Shown piece after piece: positions 43,524 to 51,047 of a DNA stretch of 64,000 bases. The stretch is from NCBI GenBank assembly GCA_019235885.1, contig JAFAKB010000091.1:1-64000 (forward strand). Direction: 5' to 3'. The DNA is from Candidatus Eremiobacterota bacterium (GTDB taxonomy: Bacteria > Vulcanimicrobiota > Vulcanimicrobiia > Vulcanimicrobiales > Vulcanimicrobiaceae). The notes below the pieces were generated by a model that saw only the letters and a list, made by a program, of their open reading frames with translations, searched no databases and had not been told where the DNA came from. A program made the position numbers and the translations under genes. Numbering within the stretch: position 1 is the stretch's first letter; the number at the start of each line of letters is the position of its first letter.

Positions 43524-43754
43524 CTATCCGGCTTTGTTGAGCGCAGCCTCGAGCTCTTTGAGCGCGTCTTCGACTTCCTTGACTTTCTCCTGGGACGCGC
43601 CTTCCTTTTTCTGCAGCGCCGCGCGGGCCTCGGCGGCGATCTTGCGCATCTCTTCCTTGTCGCCGCGCTTGATGCAATCGTGGATGATCACGCCGTAGAA
43701 CGCATGGATCGGCCGCCCGTCGCCGCCGTAGCCGCCACCTGACTGATATGACAT
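43524..43754 (-). CDS. DUF1843-like small protein 1 (putative maturase substrate)
   Basis: 76 residues. A Gly-rich N-terminus (MSYQSGGGYGG) is followed by the DUF1843-type helix pair: PIHAFYGVIIHDCIKRGDKEEMRKIAAEARAALQKK, then a charged coiled tail EKVKEVEDALKELEAALNKAG. The YGVxIHDxIKRGDxxEM pattern is the family core. GAAGGA stands about 9 bases upstream of the ATG. Direct pairing with the radical SAM gene suggests it is the precursor or partner peptide. Confidence 0.7.
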   Translation of the reverse strand: MSYQSGGGYGGDGRPIHAFYGVIIHDCIKRGDKEEMRKIAAEARAALQKKEGASQEKVKEVEDALKELEAALNKAG

Positions 43755-43873
43755 GAGCTCGTCCTTCCCGGAGGTCGAGAGGTAGTAGGGGAGGCTCGCT
43801 TTACCAGGCATTCCGGTCGGCTTCCTGCAACCGCAGCAAGGCCGAGCCGGCGGCCATGCGGATCGTGCGGCCG

Positions 43874-45295
43874 TTACCGGGCGGGCAGCCGCTCGAGCGC
43901 CGACAGGCGCACCAACAGGAGCTGCGCCGCCGCGCGGGCTTCGGCCAGCACCGCGGCATGGCGCTCGCGCGCCGCCTCGACGCCGGCGCCGCAGAACGGG
44001 CACTCCGTGGTGCCCGCAAAGACGTGCCGCCGGCAGCCGTAGCAGACGACGAGCCGCTCGCGATTCGCGTTCGCGTCACGCGGCGTCGAGTCGGTTGCCT
44101 CGACCGCGCTCGCGGCGCCGTCGCGCGTCTCGACGATCAGCTCGAAGCGGCCGTGGTCGAACGGCGTGCCGGGCGCCGCTGCGACCTGGCGGATCCGCTC
44201 GCGCAGCCCTTGCCGCTCCAGCTCGAGCGCGCGGTGGTGGCAGAACGGGTTGTTGCCGGGTTTTCCGAGCAGGCTGTGCGCCATCCAGGTGCAGCCGCCG
44301 CGGCAGACGTCCTGGTAATAGCAGCTCTTGCAGAATCCCCACTGCGGCTCGCGGCGCTCGCGCGAGAACGAGAGCTCAGGCGTCTCGAGCCAGATCGTCG
44401 TGAGATCGAACTCGCGCACGTTGCCGCCGGCGTACGCGTCGGTCGGCAGCGAGGGACAGCCTTTCACCGTCCCGTCGGCCTCGATCCCGATCGTGTTCTG
44501 CCCTCCGAGACAGCCTTCGTAGTGAACCGCTTCGAAGCCGTTTCCGCGCAGCTCGCCTTCGTGCGGGCCGAAGTAGCCGACGTTGTTGCCAATCTGCAGC
44601 AGCACGCCGCTGCGCGCAGCGCGCTCGAAGAGCGCGGCGAGCTTCGGCAGCACCTCGAGCATCTGGTACGGCTGAAGGATCATCTCGGGGTGATCGCCGG
44701 CGCGCCCCATCGGAACCGTGAGCTGCAGCTGCCAGTTCTTCGCGCCCGCCGCGATGACGACGTCGAGCACGTCGTCGAGCTCCTCCAAGACGTGCGCGGT
44801 GATCTGCGTGTTCACGCTGGTCGGAAGACCGTGCTCGCGCAGGCGGTGCAGCGCAGCGACCGCAGCGTCGAACGAGCCGCGCACGCCGCGCAGCTCGTCG
44901 TGCAGCGCGCGCGTTCCGTCGAGCGAGATGCCGGCCGCGGTCAAGCCCGCTTCGACGGCGGCGGCGATCCGCGCGTCGTTCAGGTTGCGCCCGCCGCTCT
45001 GCAGCGTGCACTGCATCCCGGCGGCGCGGACGGCGGCGATGATCTGCGCGAAGTCGCGGCGCAGGTACGCTTCGCCGCCGATCAGCGTGACCTCGCGCGT
45101 CCCCAGCGCCGCCAGCTCGGCGACGACCTGCAGGCACTCCTCGGTCGAAAGCTCTTTCGCGCGCGCTTTGCCGGCGCGCGAGCCGCAGTGCCCGCATTTC
45201 AGATCGCACGCGAGCGTGATCTCCCAGACGGCGTGCACCGGCCGGGACGCGGACCGGTCGAGCCGCGTGAGGAAGCGGTTCGGCCGGTCCCTCAC
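43874..45295 (-). CDS. radical SAM/SPASM peptide maturase-like enzyme 2, with C-terminal zinc ribbon
   Basis: 473 residues, a close paralogue of enzyme 1. It starts at a GTG 2 bases after the stop of DUF1843-like protein 2, so the two are coupled. Motifs: TLACDLKCGHCGSRAG, GGEAYLRRDF, ISLDGTRALHDELRG, GCLGGQNTIGIEADGTVKGCPSLPTDAYAGG, GFCKSCYYQDVCRGGCTWMAHS, and the zinc ribbon CYGCRRHVFAGTTECPFC near the end. The cluster cysteines are all present. Longer upstream starts run into the peptide gene and are unlikely. Confidence 0.92.
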   Translation of the reverse strand: MRDRPNRFLTRLDRSASRPVHAVWEITLACDLKCGHCGSRAGKARAKELSTEECLQVVAELAALGTREVTLIGGEAYLRRDFAQIIAAVRAAGMQCTLQSGGRNLNDARIAAAVEAGLTAAGISLDGTRALHDELRGVRGSFDAAVAALHRLREHGLPTSVNTQITAHVLEELDDVLDVVIAAGAKNWQLQLTVPMGRAGDHPEMILQPYQMLEVLPKLAALFERAARSGVLLQIGNNVGYFGPHEGELRGNGFEAVHYEGCLGGQNTIGIEADGTVKGCPSLPTDAYAGGNVREFDLTTIWLETPELSFSRERREPQWGFCKSCYYQDVCRGGCTWMAHSLLGKPGNNPFCHHRALELERQGLRERIRQVAAAPGTPFDHGRFELIVETRDGAASAVEATDSTPRDANANRERLVVCYGCRRHVFAGTTECPFCGAGVEAARERHAAVLAEARAAAQLLLVRLSALERLPAR

Positions 45296-45297
45296 CG

Positions 45298-45597
45298 TCA
45301 GCTTTGTTCCGGCGGTTGCTGCGCCTTCGAGGCCCGCAGCTCGTTGATCTTTCCTTCGAGGTGGGTGAGCGCTTCGCGAACCTCGACGACTTCGTGCGAC
45401 GCGCACTCGCGGAAATGCGTCGCCGCCGACGAGGTCGACTCCGAAATCTGCACGCCTTCTTGCGCGGCGCTGCGCGCGATCGCGTGCCGCGCGGCGTCGG
45501 CAATGTGCTCCATCTCTTGCAGGTCGCCGCGTTTGGCGGCATCCCAGATCGCCGGCCCGTAGGGCGGCAGCGGTCCGCGGTCGGTGTTCTCAGCCAT
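45298..45597 (-). CDS. DUF1843-like small protein 2 (GDL-type, putative maturase substrate)
   Basis: 99 residues with GAGGAA about 6 bases before the ATG. PPYGPAIWDAAKRGDLQEMEHIADAARHAIA is the DUF1843-like core with the GDL motif. The middle is Ser/Thr-rich and includes ATHFRECASHEV with one Cys, and the C-terminal part is a charged helix ending in KAQQPPEQS. I recall GDL-motif peptides being paired with radical SAM/SPASM maturases, but could not search. It is the first gene of the duplicated cassette. Confidence 0.7.
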   Translation of the reverse strand: MAENTDRGPLPPYGPAIWDAAKRGDLQEMEHIADAARHAIARSAAQEGVQISESTSSAATHFRECASHEVVEVREALTHLEGKINELRASKAQQPPEQS

Positions 45598-45620
45598 TCA
45601 CAGTTCCTCGCTGGCGCGAA

Positions 45621-45647
45621 GAAGCGCCTCGGTTCGAAGCGCCTCGG
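45621..45647. repeat. 12-bp direct repeat upstream of the radical SAM cassette
   Basis: GAAGCGCCTCGG at 45621-45632 and 45636-45647, separated by TTC (15-bp period). It lies 24 to 50 bases upstream of the DUF1843-like protein 2 start, a plausible activator site. Confidence 0.4.
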
Positions 45648-45676
45648 AGAAGTGTGTCACCTATGGTAGCAAGAGA

Positions 45677-46130
45677 GCCGTGCAGGGGCAAGCACGCCTG
45701 GATTTCCCGCGGGGGGTCTGGTTCCGTGCTTCAGAGGATGCGTCCCGAAAGCCGACGTGAAGGCAAGCGGGACATGGAACGCATGGGTGCCGTACGAGCC
45801 CTATTCGGTCCAACGCTAGGCCATAACAGCATGCTGCACACCGCCTAGCAGGGCAGGAGGACCTCGGGTGGCTCGCCCGTAATGCCCTGCGTCCCAGGCC
45901 GTGAACTCGGCCGGAGGGGGTGAGATCATGCGCATGGTCGATGCGTCGGCGCGCGGTCGCCGAGTGCGGTTCGCACTTCAACGGCGGCTGTCGACCGTCG
46001 AAGCGTACGATGGGAAGACCGACGCATCGGACGGTGAAGCGGCCGATGCCTGCCGCGTACCTGTCCCGTAGGATACCGAATAAAGGCTTGCGCGCCGCGC
46101 AGCTTCTCGGGCGCGTGCGCTAGTAAGGGA
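45677..46130 (+). ncRNA. structured RNA candidate, about 450 bases, unclassified
   Basis: No open frame looks coding here, but the stretch contains a chain of inverted repeats: CGTGC/GCACG (45679-45696); CTAGGC/GCCTAG (45816-45848) enclosing the palindrome CAGCATGCTG (45827-45836); GCAGGGCA/TGCCCTGC (45848-45890); GGCCG/CGGCC with a 6-base loop (45897-45912); AGTGCG/CGCACT (45963-45977); GCATCGG/CCGATGC (46024-46049). Several are perfect and nested or adjacent, as in large structured RNAs such as group II introns, HEARO or omega RNA. I could not match any of these families from memory. It ends just before the ribosome binding site of the tandem-repeat gene. Strand is assumed from that gene. 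Boundaries approximate. Confidence 0.5.
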
Positions 46131-46137
46131 GGCCCAA

Positions 46138-46875
46138 ATGTTGCCCATGACGCCACCTGCGATCGTTGCACAGGCAGCGAAGGCAGGTGTACCACACCGC
46201 CTCATAGTTCTTCAACCGGAGCAACCCTATACCGTGACAACCGGAGACGTCATTGAAATCCCTCTCTTTGATGGCAACATCGATCCGAGCACAGTCTCGC
46301 GTCGTGAGCTGCGGCCACTCGGCATGGTGAAATTGCCGTTGGAGACGTATGCAATTGGAAACGCCAAGACGAGCTCACATCGTGGAGCGGCATTTCTCGT
46401 CGTCGGGAGACCGACAGCGAGCTTTGAAACTCTAGGCGTCGTGTTAAAGATGCCCCAACTCAAGATCGCGAGCGCAAGTCAGCGTTACCTGCATTTCATG
46501 TACCGAGTGGTGAAAACCGAGCCTCCGCGACTCGGCGCGAGCAAAGGTGGGAATTTGGCAACGCCGTCCGCGTCCGACAGCTGGTGTCTCGCAGAGAAGC
46601 AGCAATGGATGTTTCGAAAACAGAACTTCAGCTTGGACGATGCTTCCATTCGAGCGGCATATCACGAAGAGGGATGCGACCGCCTCGGGCGGATCGATTT
46701 GATTCCGAGCAAAGGTGGGAATTCGGCAACGCCGTCCCGCGCGTCCGACAGCTGGTGTCTCGCAGAGAAGCAGCAATGGGCGTTTCGAAAACAGAACTTC
46801 AACGTCGACGACAAATCCATTCGAGCGGCGTATCACGAACAGAGATGCGACCGTCTCGGACCGATCGATCGCTAG
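46138..46875 (+). CDS. hypothetical protein with two tandem 56-residue repeats, AT-richer
   Basis: 245 residues, GGGAGG 5 bases before the ATG. The N-terminal 130 residues (LIVLQPEQPYTVTTGDVIEIPLFDG, RELRPLGMVKLPLETYAIGNAKTSSHRGAAFLVVGRP) look like a beta-rich domain. Then a unit beginning SKGGN and containing ASDSWCLAEKQQW, FRKQNF, IRAAYHE and CDRLG occurs twice. Codon use is clearly less GC-rich than the rest of the window, suggesting transfer. It is alone on this strand and no homologue is recognised. The preceding stretch is the structured RNA candidate. Confidence 0.7.
   Translation: MLPMTPPAIVAQAAKAGVPHRLIVLQPEQPYTVTTGDVIEIPLFDGNIDPSTVSRRELRPLGMVKLPLETYAIGNAKTSSHRGAAFLVVGRPTASFETLGVVLKMPQLKIASASQRYLHFMYRVVKTEPPRLGASKGGNLATPSASDSWCLAEKQQWMFRKQNFSLDDASIRAAYHEEGCDRLGRIDLIPSKGGNSATPSRASDSWCLAEKQQWAFRKQNFNVDDKSIRAAYHEQRCDRLGPIDR
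46539..46872 (+). repeat. 168-bp tandem duplication inside the hypothetical gene
   Basis: Copies start at 46539 and 46707, each beginning GAGCAAAGGTGGGAATT and keeping long identical blocks (GCAGAGAAGCAGCAATGG, TTTCGAAAACAGAACTTCA). The second copy has one extra codon and about a dozen substitutions. The frame is preserved. Confidence 0.9.
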
Positions 46876-47094
46876 ATTAGGCGATTTTCCGCTAAGCCTC
46901 CTGAGCGATCGGCTTCCGTCCAAGCGAGACCGCCACGACACGAGCTTGCTCGTTCTGCCCATGAAGCGATCTTAGCTCGGAGACAGCCCCGATTCCAACG
47001 TGACCACCACCGGACTTCCTGGTGACCGAGGCGCACTTTCGCCTGGGGTGACGCTGCGCGCAACTCGGCTCGGCTGCGGTGGTATGAGGCCAGC
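46876..47094. other. gap of 219 bp
   Basis: No gene seen. A small hairpin AGGCG-CACTTT-CGCCT (47030-47045) lies upstream of the TelA-type operon. GC rises back to the level of the window across this gap, marking the right edge of the foreign-looking segment. Confidence 0.35.
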
Positions 47095-47871
47095 GTGAAC
47101 GCGCTGCCGGAAGAAGCGGAATCGTTGGTCGCGCGGATCGAGGCGATGCTCGCCCAAGCCGAGCCGCTCTTGGCCGCAGGCGGGAGCGACGAGGCCGCGT
47201 ACGCGCTGCGCGAGACCGAGCGGCGCTATCTTCCCGACACGCTGAAGGCGTACGAAGACATCCCGCCCGCGCGGCGCGACGCGACCGCGCAAACGATGCT
47301 CGTCGAGCAGCTGCGGCTGCTGGAGCGCGCGACCGCGCAGCGCCTCGCCGCGCTCAGCGAGAGCGCCGAGACGGCACTGGCGGCGAACGCCGCCTTTTTG
47401 ACGGAGCGGTTCGGCGCGCTCGAGACGCTCCCCGAGGCGCCGCCGGTCGAGGTCGTCGACCCCGCGAGCGCGCCGCCGGCGGCGCTCGTCCGGCGGCTGC
47501 TGGAGCGGCTCGAAGCCGAAGCCGGGCCCGAGCCGGCCGCGATCCTGGAGCACGCCGCGCTGCGGCTCGCGGAGGCGTTTCCCGCCATCGTGACGGTCCA
47601 GCGCGCGGGTTTTTTGGGCCGCGGTCCGGTCGAGCAGGTCGCGCTGGACGTCCCGCGCCGCGACGACTTGCTGCGCTACGCGCTGGTGCGCACGCGCCAG
47701 GGTCACGTCGAGGCGACGGTGACGCGGTACCTGCGCGGGATCAAGAACAAGACCGTGGTCGTCGACGTCGGCGAGTGGACCCACGGTCTCATCACCGACC
47801 TCGCCGCGTACGTCGAGCGCGAGCGCGCGGCGCGCGAGGTTCTCACCCGCCTCTTCAGGAGTGCACGATGA
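47095..47871 (+). CDS. hypothetical helical protein of the TelA-type operon
   Basis: 258 residues from a GTG. Mainly helical and Ala/Glu/Arg-rich: LVARIEAMLAQAEPLLAAGGSDEAAYALRETERRYLPDTLKAYEDIPP in the first part, which recalls proteins that partner TelA (XpaC-like: RYLPDTLKAYxxIP is typical), then a second domain (about 155-258) with FPAIVTVQRAGFLGRGPVEQVALDVPRRDDLLRYALVRTRQG. No membrane helix. Coupled to the next gene by a 4-base overlap (ATGA). Confidence 0.65.
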   Translation: MNALPEEAESLVARIEAMLAQAEPLLAAGGSDEAAYALRETERRYLPDTLKAYEDIPPARRDATAQTMLVEQLRLLERATAQRLAALSESAETALAANAAFLTERFGALETLPEAPPVEVVDPASAPPAALVRRLLERLEAEAGPEPAAILEHAALRLAEAFPAIVTVQRAGFLGRGPVEQVALDVPRRDDLLRYALVRTRQGHVEATVTRYLRGIKNKTVVVDVGEWTHGLITDLAAYVERERAAREVLTRLFRSAR

Positions 47872-48728
47872 GCTTTTTCGGAATCGGACAAGGTCGCAAC
47901 CAGCAGCAGTCGGACGTGCGAACGACCCAGGGCGGCGTCCCGCTCGACGCGGTCTCGCGCCTGCGGCGGATGCGCGGCGAAGGCGGTCCGCCGCTCTTCA
48001 CCAGCGACCTCTCCGTCTCGGAGTTCGTGCTCCTGGAGCAGCTCGGCTGGCGGCCGCTGGGGCTCGTCCTCGGCAGCTCGATCTACCACGTCGGAATTCA
48101 GTACGGCAACTTTTATCAGAACCAGGAGCTGCAGTACCTGAGCGCGGCGATGTACGAGGCGCGCGAGCTGGCGATGTCGCGGATGGAAGAAGAGGCCGAC
48201 GTGCTCGGCGCCGACGGCGTCGTCGGCGTGCGGCTCGAGGTCGGCGGCTACGACTGGGCCGAGAACGCGCTGGAGTTCACCGCGCTCGGGACGGCGGTCA
48301 AAGCACCGGTCAGCGATACCGCGTGGCGCACGCGCGACAACAAGCCGTTCACCAGCGACTTCTCCGTGCAGGATTTCTACAAGCTGGTCAGCTCGACCGG
48401 CTACGTGCCGCGCGAGCTCGTGCTCGGCAACTGCGTGTACCACATCGCGCACCAAGGCTTCGTGCAGCAGATGCGCAACATCGGCGCCAACGTCGAGCTG
48501 AACAACTACACCGAAGCGATCTACGAGGCGCGCGAGCTCGCGATGGGCCGGATGCAGGCCGAAGCCGAAGCGCACGGCGCCGACGGGATCGTCGGGATGC
48601 AGATCGTCGAGAAGACGCACATCTGGTCGCCGCACGTGATCGAGTTCATGGCGATCGGCACGTCCGTAGAGAAGCGCGGCGAGCCGAAGCAAGTCCCGCT
48701 CACGTTCCAAGTCGGGCTCAACGACTAG
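47868..48728 (+). CDS. tandem YbjQ/DUF74-like heavy-metal-binding family protein
   Basis: 286 residues containing two similar halves: LFTSDLSVSEFVLLEQLGWRPLGLVLGSSIYHVGIQYG ... YEARELAMSRMEEEADVLGADGVVGVRLEV, and PFTSDFSVQDFYKLVSSTGYVPRELVLGNCVYHIAHQG ... YEARELAMGRMQAEAEAHGADGIVGMQIVE. The YxARxxAxxRMxxxAxxxGADxVVGxRxE signature is that of YbjQ/UPF0145. The duplication within one chain may replace homodimerisation. Sits between the helical protein and TelA. Confidence 0.85.
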   Translation: MSFFGIGQGRNQQQSDVRTTQGGVPLDAVSRLRRMRGEGGPPLFTSDLSVSEFVLLEQLGWRPLGLVLGSSIYHVGIQYGNFYQNQELQYLSAAMYEARELAMSRMEEEADVLGADGVVGVRLEVGGYDWAENALEFTALGTAVKAPVSDTAWRTRDNKPFTSDFSVQDFYKLVSSTGYVPRELVLGNCVYHIAHQGFVQQMRNIGANVELNNYTEAIYEARELAMGRMQAEAEAHGADGIVGMQIVEKTHIWSPHVIEFMAIGTSVEKRGEPKQVPLTFQVGLND

Positions 48729-48729
48729 C

Positions 48730-49935
48730 GTGGCCGACGACGTCCTGCAGCCGCCGATGCTCACCCCGCCCGAACCGGTCGCGCCGGTCGCGGCCTCCGA
48801 CGCGCTCGGCAAGGTTCCGGTGCCGGCCGGCGAGCGCGCGCAGCTCGACGCGAACGCCGCCGCGCTCGCCAAGGAGCTGGCGTCGCTCTCTCCTGACAGC
48901 GAGGCGTACAAAGAAAAGCTGCGCGCGCTCGAAGCGCTCGCGACCGGCGAGATCACCCGCTCCGCGAACGTGGCGAACCGGATGCTCGAGCGCCCGACGC
49001 GCGCGATGGCCGCGCTCGACGAAGGCTCGCCGGTCGCCAAGACGCTGCTCGACCTGCGCGGGACGGTCGAGCGGCTCGACCCGGCGCGCCAAGGCGATCT
49101 GTTCTCGCCGCGCAAGCTGCTCGGCGTCTTGCCGTTCGGCAACAAGCTGCGCGACTATTTCCGCGGCTACGAGTCCTCGCAGACGCACCTCAACGCGATC
49201 ATCGAGGCGCTGCGCCGCGGCAAGGACGAGCTGCTGCGCGACAACGGCGCGATCGAGGCCGAGAAGGCCACGATGTGGACGCTGATGGGCGAGCTCGAGA
49301 AGCACGGCTACCTCGCGCGCGCGCTCGGCGACGCGGTCGAGCGCGAGGTCGCGCAGATCGAAGTCTCGGATCCCGAGCGCGCCAAAACGCTGCGCGAAGA
49401 CGTGCTCTTCACCGCGCGCCAGAAGGAGCAGGACATCGCGACCCAGCTCGCGGTGAACGTGCAGGGCTACATGGCGCTCGACTTGATCAAGCGCAACAAC
49501 GCGGAACTGGTCAAAGGCGTCGACCGCGCGACGACGACGACGGTCGCGGCGCTGCGCACCGCGGTGATCACCGCGCAAGCGGTCGCGAACCAGAAGCTTG
49601 TCCTCGACCAGATCACCGCGCTGCAGTCGACCACTTCGGACCTGATCGTCTCGACCTCGAAGCTGCTGCGCTCGAACGCGACGCGCATCCAAGAAGGCGC
49701 CGCGAGCGCGACGGTCGACGTCGAGAAGCTCAAGGAAGCGTTCGCGAACGTCCGCGCGACGATCGACGGGATGGCCGACTACCGCAGCAAGGCGCTCGTC
49801 TCGATGGAGCGCACCGTCGACGCGCTCAACGCCGAGGTCGGCAAAGCCAAGCAATACCTCGCGACGCGCCGCGATCTCGGCGTGCTCGAGAGCGGAGAGC
49901 CGCAGCGCGTCCTGACGGACAACGGGGGACTTTAG
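48730..49935 (+). CDS. telA: TelA-family toxic anion resistance protein
   Basis: 401 residues starting at GTG, 1 base after the upstream stop. Recognisable: RLDPARQGDLFSPRKLLGVLPFGNKLRDYFRGYESSQTHLNAIIEALRRGKDELLRDNGAIEAEKATMW, then a long coiled-coil including QEKDIATQLAVNVQGYMALDLIKRNNAELVKGVDRATTTTVAALRTAV-type sequence. The family is linked to tellurite and bacteriocin tolerance, but its function is not known in detail. With the two upstream genes it forms a compact three-gene stress-type operon. Confidence 0.92.
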   Translation: MADDVLQPPMLTPPEPVAPVAASDALGKVPVPAGERAQLDANAAALAKELASLSPDSEAYKEKLRALEALATGEITRSANVANRMLERPTRAMAALDEGSPVAKTLLDLRGTVERLDPARQGDLFSPRKLLGVLPFGNKLRDYFRGYESSQTHLNAIIEALRRGKDELLRDNGAIEAEKATMWTLMGELEKHGYLARALGDAVEREVAQIEVSDPERAKTLREDVLFTARQKEQDIATQLAVNVQGYMALDLIKRNNAELVKGVDRATTTTVAALRTAVITAQAVANQKLVLDQITALQSTTSDLIVSTSKLLRSNATRIQEGAASATVDVEKLKEAFANVRATIDGMADYRSKALVSMERTVDALNAEVGKAKQYLATRRDLGVLESGEPQRVLTDNGGL

Positions 49936-50456
49936 TGGGACGCCGCCTCCGCGCGCGGTCCGAGCCAGAACGTGAAGACGTACTTCTCGCCCTCCTTCAC
50001 CGGCTCGGCGCGGTGCGGAACGAACGGTGGGAAGCTCAGCGCGTACCCGGTTCTCGGCGCGACCGTCACGCCGGCTGTCGTGAAGGTCGTCTCCCCGCCG
50101 TCGAAATCGTCGTTCAAGTAGAGGACGAAGCTGCGCTTGCGCCATTCCGACGGCGCGTCGATCGCATCGACGTGCGTGTAGAAGAACCCGCCCGGCACGT
50201 AGCGCACGAGCTGGATCTCGCCCGCGGCCAGGCTGCGAGCACGCGCGTCGCCGTGCGCCGCCGCGCGGTCGCGGATGACGGTGCACGCGCGCGCCGCCTC
50301 GTCCGGCAAATCGCGCTCGTGGAGCAGCGACGCGTTGCGGACCGCCGGGTTGACCACCGCTTCGGCGCCCGGCGCGGCGTAGAGCGGCGCATCGCGCCAC
50401 CGCGTGCTGCGGCAAACGGCGTCGACGATCCGCGCGCACGCGCTCGGCGAAAGCAT
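49932..50456 (-). CDS. 2OG-Fe(II) oxygenase (prolyl 4-hydroxylase-like)
   Basis: 174 residues. Iron ligands appear in the HxD of VPGGFFYTHVDAIDAPSEW and the distal His of PFVPHRAEPVKEGEKYVFTFW; the 2OG-binding basic residue is likely in KYVFTFWLG. DFDGGETTFTTAGVTVAPRTGYALSFPPF is typical of the family. Substrate unknown. Its end overlaps telA by 4 bases convergently. The frame stays open upstream toward the Fur stop without a start codon, so ATG 50456 is used although no good ribosome site is seen. Confidence 0.82.
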   Translation of the reverse strand: MLSPSACARIVDAVCRSTRWRDAPLYAAPGAEAVVNPAVRNASLLHERDLPDEAARACTVIRDRAAAHGDARARSLAAGEIQLVRYVPGGFFYTHVDAIDAPSEWRKRSFVLYLNDDFDGGETTFTTAGVTVAPRTGYALSFPPFVPHRAEPVKEGEKYVFTFWLGPRAEAASH

Positions 50457-50485
50457 CTCGACGAGCTCGACCCGTTCGGTCAGTT

Positions 50486-50926
50486 TCAGCTGAGCCCGAT
50501 CCCGTTGCGCGCGAGGCCCGCGCAGCGCGCGCAGCGCCCGGTGATCACGAGCGCCGCGTCGACGCCGCTGTACCGGTGGTCTTGCGCGACCGCCAGCGCG
50601 ATCGCCGGAACCTGCGGCGCGGGGACGTTCACGATCTCGCCGCAGGCCAGGCAGACGAGGTGATGGTGCTTGTCGAGCGCGGCTTCGTAGCGCGCCGCGC
50701 CGCCGTGCGCGAAGACTTGAACCAGCCCGATCGCGCGCAGGATGTCAAGCGTGCGGTAGATCGTGCCGAGGCTGACCGCCGGCAGCTCGGCGCGGACGCG
50801 CTCGTGGATCGCCTCCGCGGTCAGGTGCGCGCCGTCTTCGAGCGCGCGCAGGATCGCGGCCCGCTGCTTGGTGAGGCGATAACGCGTCTGAAGGAGTCCT
50901 GCATCGACACCCTTGCCGTCGTTCAC
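50486..50926 (-). CDS. Fur-family metalloregulator
   Basis: 146 residues from the GTG at 50926, which has GGAGGG 8 bases upstream. The winged helix (LTKQRAAILRALEDGAHLTAEAIHERVRAELPAVSLGTIYRTLDIL) carries the Fur recognition helix motif SLGTIYRTL. The dimerisation half has HHHLVCLACGEIVNV and CARCAGL, two CxxC pairs for structural zinc, plus the YEAALDKHHH metal ligands. Fur, PerR or Zur cannot be separated by eye. Divergent from secD. Confidence 0.92.
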   Translation of the reverse strand: MNDGKGVDAGLLQTRYRLTKQRAAILRALEDGAHLTAEAIHERVRAELPAVSLGTIYRTLDILRAIGLVQVFAHGGAARYEAALDKHHHLVCLACGEIVNVPAPQVPAIALAVAQDHRYSGVDAALVITGRCARCAGLARNGIGLS

Positions 50927-50987
50927 GAAACGCCCTCCGTGCGCCCGGCCGCAAGTCCCCTTGCAAGCCGGACGACCGCAACGCCGT

Positions 50988-51016
50988 TTGACGCTGTCCG
51001 GCCCCCATGCTACGAT
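50988..51016 (+). promoter_or_regulatory. sigma70-type promoter of secD
   Basis: TTGACG (50988-50993) and TACGAT (51011-51016) with a 17-base spacer, 31 bases upstream of the secD ATG and just after the divergent fur-type gene start. Confidence 0.7.
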
Positions 51017-51047
51017 CCGGGGGTTCTCCCCTTCCCCGGAATCCGGT

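Noticed and set aside
45677-46130. RNase P RNA, tmRNA or SRP RNA
   Set aside because: None of the conserved landmark sequences I know for these RNAs (for example GAGGAAAGTCC of RNase P) is present.
46539-46872. CRISPR-like array
   Set aside because: Only two long copies, in frame inside a gene, with no short repeats and unique spacers.
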